DNA of 17,569 nt, taken from assembly GCA_002338615.1 (NCBI GenBank), contig DDIS01000079.1:23570-41138 (forward strand), given 5' to 3'. This DNA is from Proteobacteria bacterium UBA1844. Lineage in GTDB: Bacteria; Pseudomonadota; Gammaproteobacteria; Steroidobacterales; Woeseiaceae. The notes under the pieces were generated by a model that made no database searches, was not told where the DNA came from, and saw only the letters and a list, made by a program, of their open reading frames with translations. A program made the position numbers and the translations under genes. This document shows positions 15,020 through 17,569 of this stretch, one piece after another. Numbering within the stretch: position 1 is the stretch's first letter; each line of letters begins with the position of its first letter.

Positions 15020-15940
15020 TTAGTCTGACAATCCGCCGAAACGTGCCGCGCTCGATTTCGCGGCAGGCGGCAACGGACCGTTGACGTTCTCCATGACCTC
15101 GGACAAATACAACTCCGCAGGTGCGTAAAGCTGTCGGTAGACGTTACGACACAACTGGTAGGCCGCCGTGCCATGCCAGCTTGCAGGTAACAGTTCTACG
15201 GGCAGGTGCGGGTCACGCAGCAAGACCTTGCGGTACTCCTGGATCAGCAGGCTGCGCAGCAAAAATGCTGTCTTTGCGCCGATGCTTTTCGCCTTTTGCG
15301 TCTCCCGGTACACGGGATGAAAACTTTGTACAAATGTTGCGTAGCGCTCGTCGATATCAGCGATGTTCCACCCCGACTGCGCAAGGGACCTGAGGGCCGC
15401 TTCGCTTCTTATCGTACGTCCTTCCATCACGACGACTTCATCACTCAAATGCAGCCGCCGCAACACGACATCGAGATCACCCAGATCCGGTTTCGGGTGT
15501 GCCATGACATTCGGCGACATTGCCGCGAATCCCAGCCACGATATTTCCTTGCGTACCAGTTCACGGTTGCGGGTATCGAGGCCCGTGAGCAGGACCAGGC
15601 ACCACTCGCCGTTCCAGTCGTGCGTCGGTTCGCCGTAGATCCGGTGCGTGGCCTGCGCAAATTTCTCGCGGCCTTCCTCCGTGAGGCTGTAGTAGCTGCG
15701 CCGGCCCAGCTGCTCTGCCTCTAGCCAGCCATCGCGAACCAGCCGATAGACTGAGGTTCGTACGAGCCGCTCATTGATGCCGAAGTCATGGAGCGCCTTG
15801 ATCAGGCTACCCAGCCAGACGGTGCCGCCGCGCGGCGCGATGGAGTCGCCGAATACCGTGGTGATCAACGAGCCCGCACGGATCGTGGGCCGCGACTGGT
15901 AACCTGCAACGAGGTCGCGACAGGTGGATTCTAGTGACAT
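15020..15940 (-). CDS. paaX: Phenylacetic acid degradation operon repressor PaaX
   Basis: A repressor of about 306 residues that binds paa promoters and is released by phenylacetyl-CoA. The N-terminal winged helix contains RGGTVWLGSLIKAL, NERLVRTSVYRLVRDGWLEA and GRRSYYSLTEEG. The central and C-terminal effector/dimer domains contain SWLGFAAMSPNVMAHP, ATFVQSFHPV, EYRKVLLRDPHLPVELLPAS and QLCRNVYRQLYAPA, all close to E. coli PaaX (316 residues), ending AARFGGLSD. The frame is open to 16030. I choose the ATG at 15940 because it fits the family N-terminus, but no Shine-Dalgarno is visible and the ATG at 15958 is possible. It is divergent from paaZ and first in the leftward cluster. Confidence 0.95.
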   Translation of the reverse strand: MSLESTCRDLVAGYQSRPTIRAGSLITTVFGDSIAPRGGTVWLGSLIKALHDFGINERLVRTSVYRLVRDGWLEAEQLGRRSYYSLTEEGREKFAQATHRIYGEPTHDWNGEWCLVLLTGLDTRNRELVRKEISWLGFAAMSPNVMAHPKPDLGDLDVVLRRLHLSDEVVVMEGRTIRSEAALRSLAQSGWNIADIDERYATFVQSFHPVYRETQKAKSIGAKTAFLLRSLLIQEYRKVLLRDPHLPVELLPASWHGTAAYQLCRNVYRQLYAPAELYLSEVMENVNGPLPPAAKSSAARFGGLSD

Positions 15941-15993
15941 AGGTCGGGCAACATGCATCGGCACCAATGTATTGCAGCAAGTCAGGATCGTGC

Positions 15994-16021
15994 TTGCTTT
16001 ACAATTCGCTGACCGTACAAT
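15994..16021 (+). promoter_or_regulatory. Candidate paaZ promoter with PaaX-like core
   Basis: TTGCTT (15994-15999) and TACAAT (16016-16021, 5 of 6 to consensus) have a 16-base spacer and point at paaZ. The spacer contains ACAATTCGC (16001-16009). Aligned with the recalled PaaX consensus, the 15-mer at 15998-16012 shares the central ATTCGC but only 10 of 15 positions. The 160-bp region between paaX and paaZ must contain promoters for both. I find no convincing -35/-10 pair for the leftward paaX transcript. Confidence 0.35.
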
Positions 16022-16100
16022 CTGATACAAAATAATTCAATCAACTCTTGTTTTCGTGTCTTTCAGGTTTTCGCCTTTCTGGTTTTTTCAAGGATCTGCC

Positions 16101-17569
16101 ATGAAACTCGGCAACTACGTACATGACCGCTGGCTCGACGGTGATGGCAATGGCCGCGAGCTTTACTCGGCTGTTGATGGCCAGGTCGTCGCCAAAATCA
16201 GCAGCGAGGGTCTCGACTTTGCAGAGATCCTTCAACATGCGCGCCAGCAAGGTGGCACCAATCTTCGCAAGCTGACATTCCACCAGCGCGGTGACATGTT
16301 AAAAGCCCTGGCGCAGTATTTGCTGCAGAACAAGAAAGCGCTCTACGAATTATCGACTGCGACTGGTGCAACCCGCGCCGATAGCTGGGTGGATATCGAC
16401 GGCGGCATATCGACGCTGTTCGTTTTTTCCAGCAAAGGTCGCCGCGAAATGCCAAACGACACGGTTTACCTTGACGGGGCGCCCGAGGCATTGTCAAAAA
16501 AAGGCACGTTCGTAGGGCAGCATATCTACACATCCAGGCCGGGCGTTGCTGTGCATATCAACGCCTTCAATTTCCCCTGCTGGGGCATGCTCGAAAAACT
16601 TGCACCCACCTTGCTTGCAGGTGTACCCGCGATCGTAAAGCCGGCGTCGAGCACCGCTTACCTGACCGAACTCATGGTCCGGCAGATTATCAAGTCGGGC
16701 ATCCTGCCGCCGGGCGCGCTGCAATTGATCTGCGGCGGCGTGGGCGACCTGTTCGATCATCTGAATTGCCAGGACACGATCGCATTTACGGGCTCGAAGT
16801 CCACTGCCGAAATGCTGCAACAGCATCCGCGCGTCGTCAGTGAGTCCGTCACATTCACGGCCGAAACGGATTCACTGAACGCGTCCATACTGGGTCCGGA
16901 CGCAACGCCTGGTACGCCTGAGTTCGAGTTGTTTATCAAGGAAGTCACGCGCGAAATGACCAGCAAGGCCGGTCAAAAATGCACTGCGATACGCCGAATC
17001 ATCGCACCTGCGTCCATCGCGGCCGATCTCGTGCGTGAACTTTCTACCGCGCTTGGAAAAATTCGTATCGGCAACCCGGCCAGCAAAGACGTTGACATGG
17101 GCGCGCTCGCGAGCCGTGCACAACAGGCAGAGGTGCGCGACCGCGTAGCGGATCTTGCCAAAGAATCCGCCCTGGTCTATGGCGGTAGCGATGACTTTGA
17201 ACTGGTCGATGCGGATGCGAGCAAGGGCTCCTTTTTCATGCCAACGCTGTTGCATTGCGACAAGCCGTTTCGATCCAGTGCCGTGCATGCAATTGAGGCC
17301 TTTGGTCCGGTGAGTACGGTTTTGCCCTACGACACGCTGGATGAGGCCATTGAGCTTGCGAAGCTTGGCGAGGGCAGCCTGGTTGGCTCGATCATTACGA
17401 ACGACAATACCGTCGCGCGTGAGCTGGTACTCGGCACCGCGGCCTATCACGGCCGCATGTTGATCCTCAACCGGCATTGTGCCGCGGAATCCACCGGGCA
17501 CGGCTCACCACTTCCGCACCTGGTGCACGGCGGCCCGGGCCGTGCCGGTGGCGGCGAAGAAATGGGCGG
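16101..17569 (+). CDS. paaZ: Bifunctional oxepin-CoA hydrolase / 3-oxo-5,6-dehydrosuberyl-CoA semialdehyde dehydrogenase PaaZ, 3' truncated by window
   Basis: PaaZ opens oxepin-CoA with its C-terminal MaoC-like hydratase domain and oxidises the resulting aldehyde with its N-terminal NADP-dependent aldehyde dehydrogenase domain. About 489 codons are present of a protein near 680 residues. The dehydrogenase is almost complete and the hydratase lies outside the window. Catalytic residues are Asn157 (NAFNFPCWG), Lys180 (VPAIVKPAS), Glu255 ([10 protein letters not shown]) and Cys294 ([11 protein letters not shown]); Glu255 and Cys294 are one lower than the E. coli numbers I recall (256, 295). The PaaZ-specific [20 protein letters not shown] follows near the window edge and separates it from ordinary aldehyde dehydrogenases. 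The ATG at 16101 has AAGGA 6 bases upstream. It is divergent from paaX. Confidence 0.96.
   Translation, partial: MKLGNYVHDRWLDGDGNGRELYSAVDGQVVAKISSEGLDFAEILQHARQQGGTNLRKLTFHQRGDMLKALAQYLLQNKKALYELSTATGATRADSWVDIDGGISTLFVFSSKGRREMPNDTVYLDGAPEALSKKGTFVGQHIYTSRPGVAVHINAFNFPCWGMLEKLAPTLLAGVPAIVKPASSTAYLTELMVRQIIKSGILPPGALQLICGGVGDLFDHLNCQDTIAFTGSKSTAEMLQQHPRVVSESVTFTAETDSLNASILGPDATPGTPEFELFIKEVTREMTSKAGQKCTAIRRIIAPASIAADLVRELSTALGKIRIGNPASKDVDMGALASRAQQAEVRDRVADLAKESALVYGGSDDFELVDADASKGSFFMPTLLHCDKPFRSSAVHAIEAFGPVSTVLPYDTLDEAIELAKLGEGSLVGSIITNDNTVARELVLGTAAYHGRMLILNRHCAAESTGHGSPLPHLVHGGPGRAGGGEEMG

Noticed and set aside
16872..17501. 209-residue minus-strand open frame inside paaZ
   Set aside because: It lies antisense to clearly conserved PaaZ sequence and shows no motif, so it is a GC-driven shadow.
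1..17569. Mobile elements, CRISPR arrays, tRNA/rRNA genes, defence systems
   Set aside because: I looked for transposase or integrase motifs, regular spaced repeats and RNA gene signatures and found none; every sizeable coding region fits a housekeeping, catabolic or transport family.

Overview
This 17.6-kb window reads as ordinary chromosomal DNA from a Gammaproteobacterium. The evidence is a fabA-fabB pair (anaerobic-type unsaturated fatty acid synthesis), a long-form QueF, and a complete phenylacetyl-CoA epoxidase operon with PaaX and PaaZ of the E. coli type. Gene density is high, start/stop overlaps are common, and I see no transposase, integrase, phage gene, CRISPR array, rRNA or tRNA. 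The exact lineage cannot be fixed from the sequence; a non-enteric, probably environmental gammaproteobacterium is an inference.

Layout. (1) 1-438: the 3' half of queF. (2) 518-1618 (-): a PepSY-associated membrane protein. It is divergent from (3) 1997-3337 (+): an outer-membrane porin with an N-terminal coiled coil. The 378-bp gap between them carries an 11-bp-period direct repeat of the PmrA/QseB type and an inverted repeat. (4) 3403-4218 (-): a long, diverged GTP cyclohydrolase II (RibA-like), convergent with the porin. (5) 4330-7990 (+): a four-gene operon encoding a TetR regulator, a lipoprotein HlyD-type adaptor, an ABC ATPase and an ABC-2 permease. A recognisable promoter carrying a palindrome precedes it. 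(6) 7997-10610 (-): fabA-fabB followed by a TSUP-family permease. (7) 10795-15940 (-): paaX, paaI, paaA, paaB, paaC, paaD and paaE, read leftward. (8) 16101-end (+): paaZ, divergent from paaX and cut by the window edge inside its aldehyde dehydrogenase domain.

How the genes work together. PaaABCDE epoxidises phenylacetyl-CoA, with PaaE passing electrons from NADPH to the PaaA diiron site. PaaZ opens the oxepin ring and oxidises the resulting semialdehyde. PaaI hydrolyses stalled CoA esters. PaaX should repress the set until phenylacetyl-CoA appears. The beta-oxidation-like steps (paaF, G, H, J) and the ligase paaK are not in the window and may lie beyond paaZ. FabA and FabB provide the isomerisation and elongation branch for unsaturated acyl chains. 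The TetR operon looks like a self-contained drug- or metabolite-export system.

I found no convincing undescribed system. The observations most worth checking are regulatory: the repeat cluster in front of paaA, the PmrA-like box before the porin, and the palindrome inside the tetR promoter. The diverged RibA-like protein is also worth a look.
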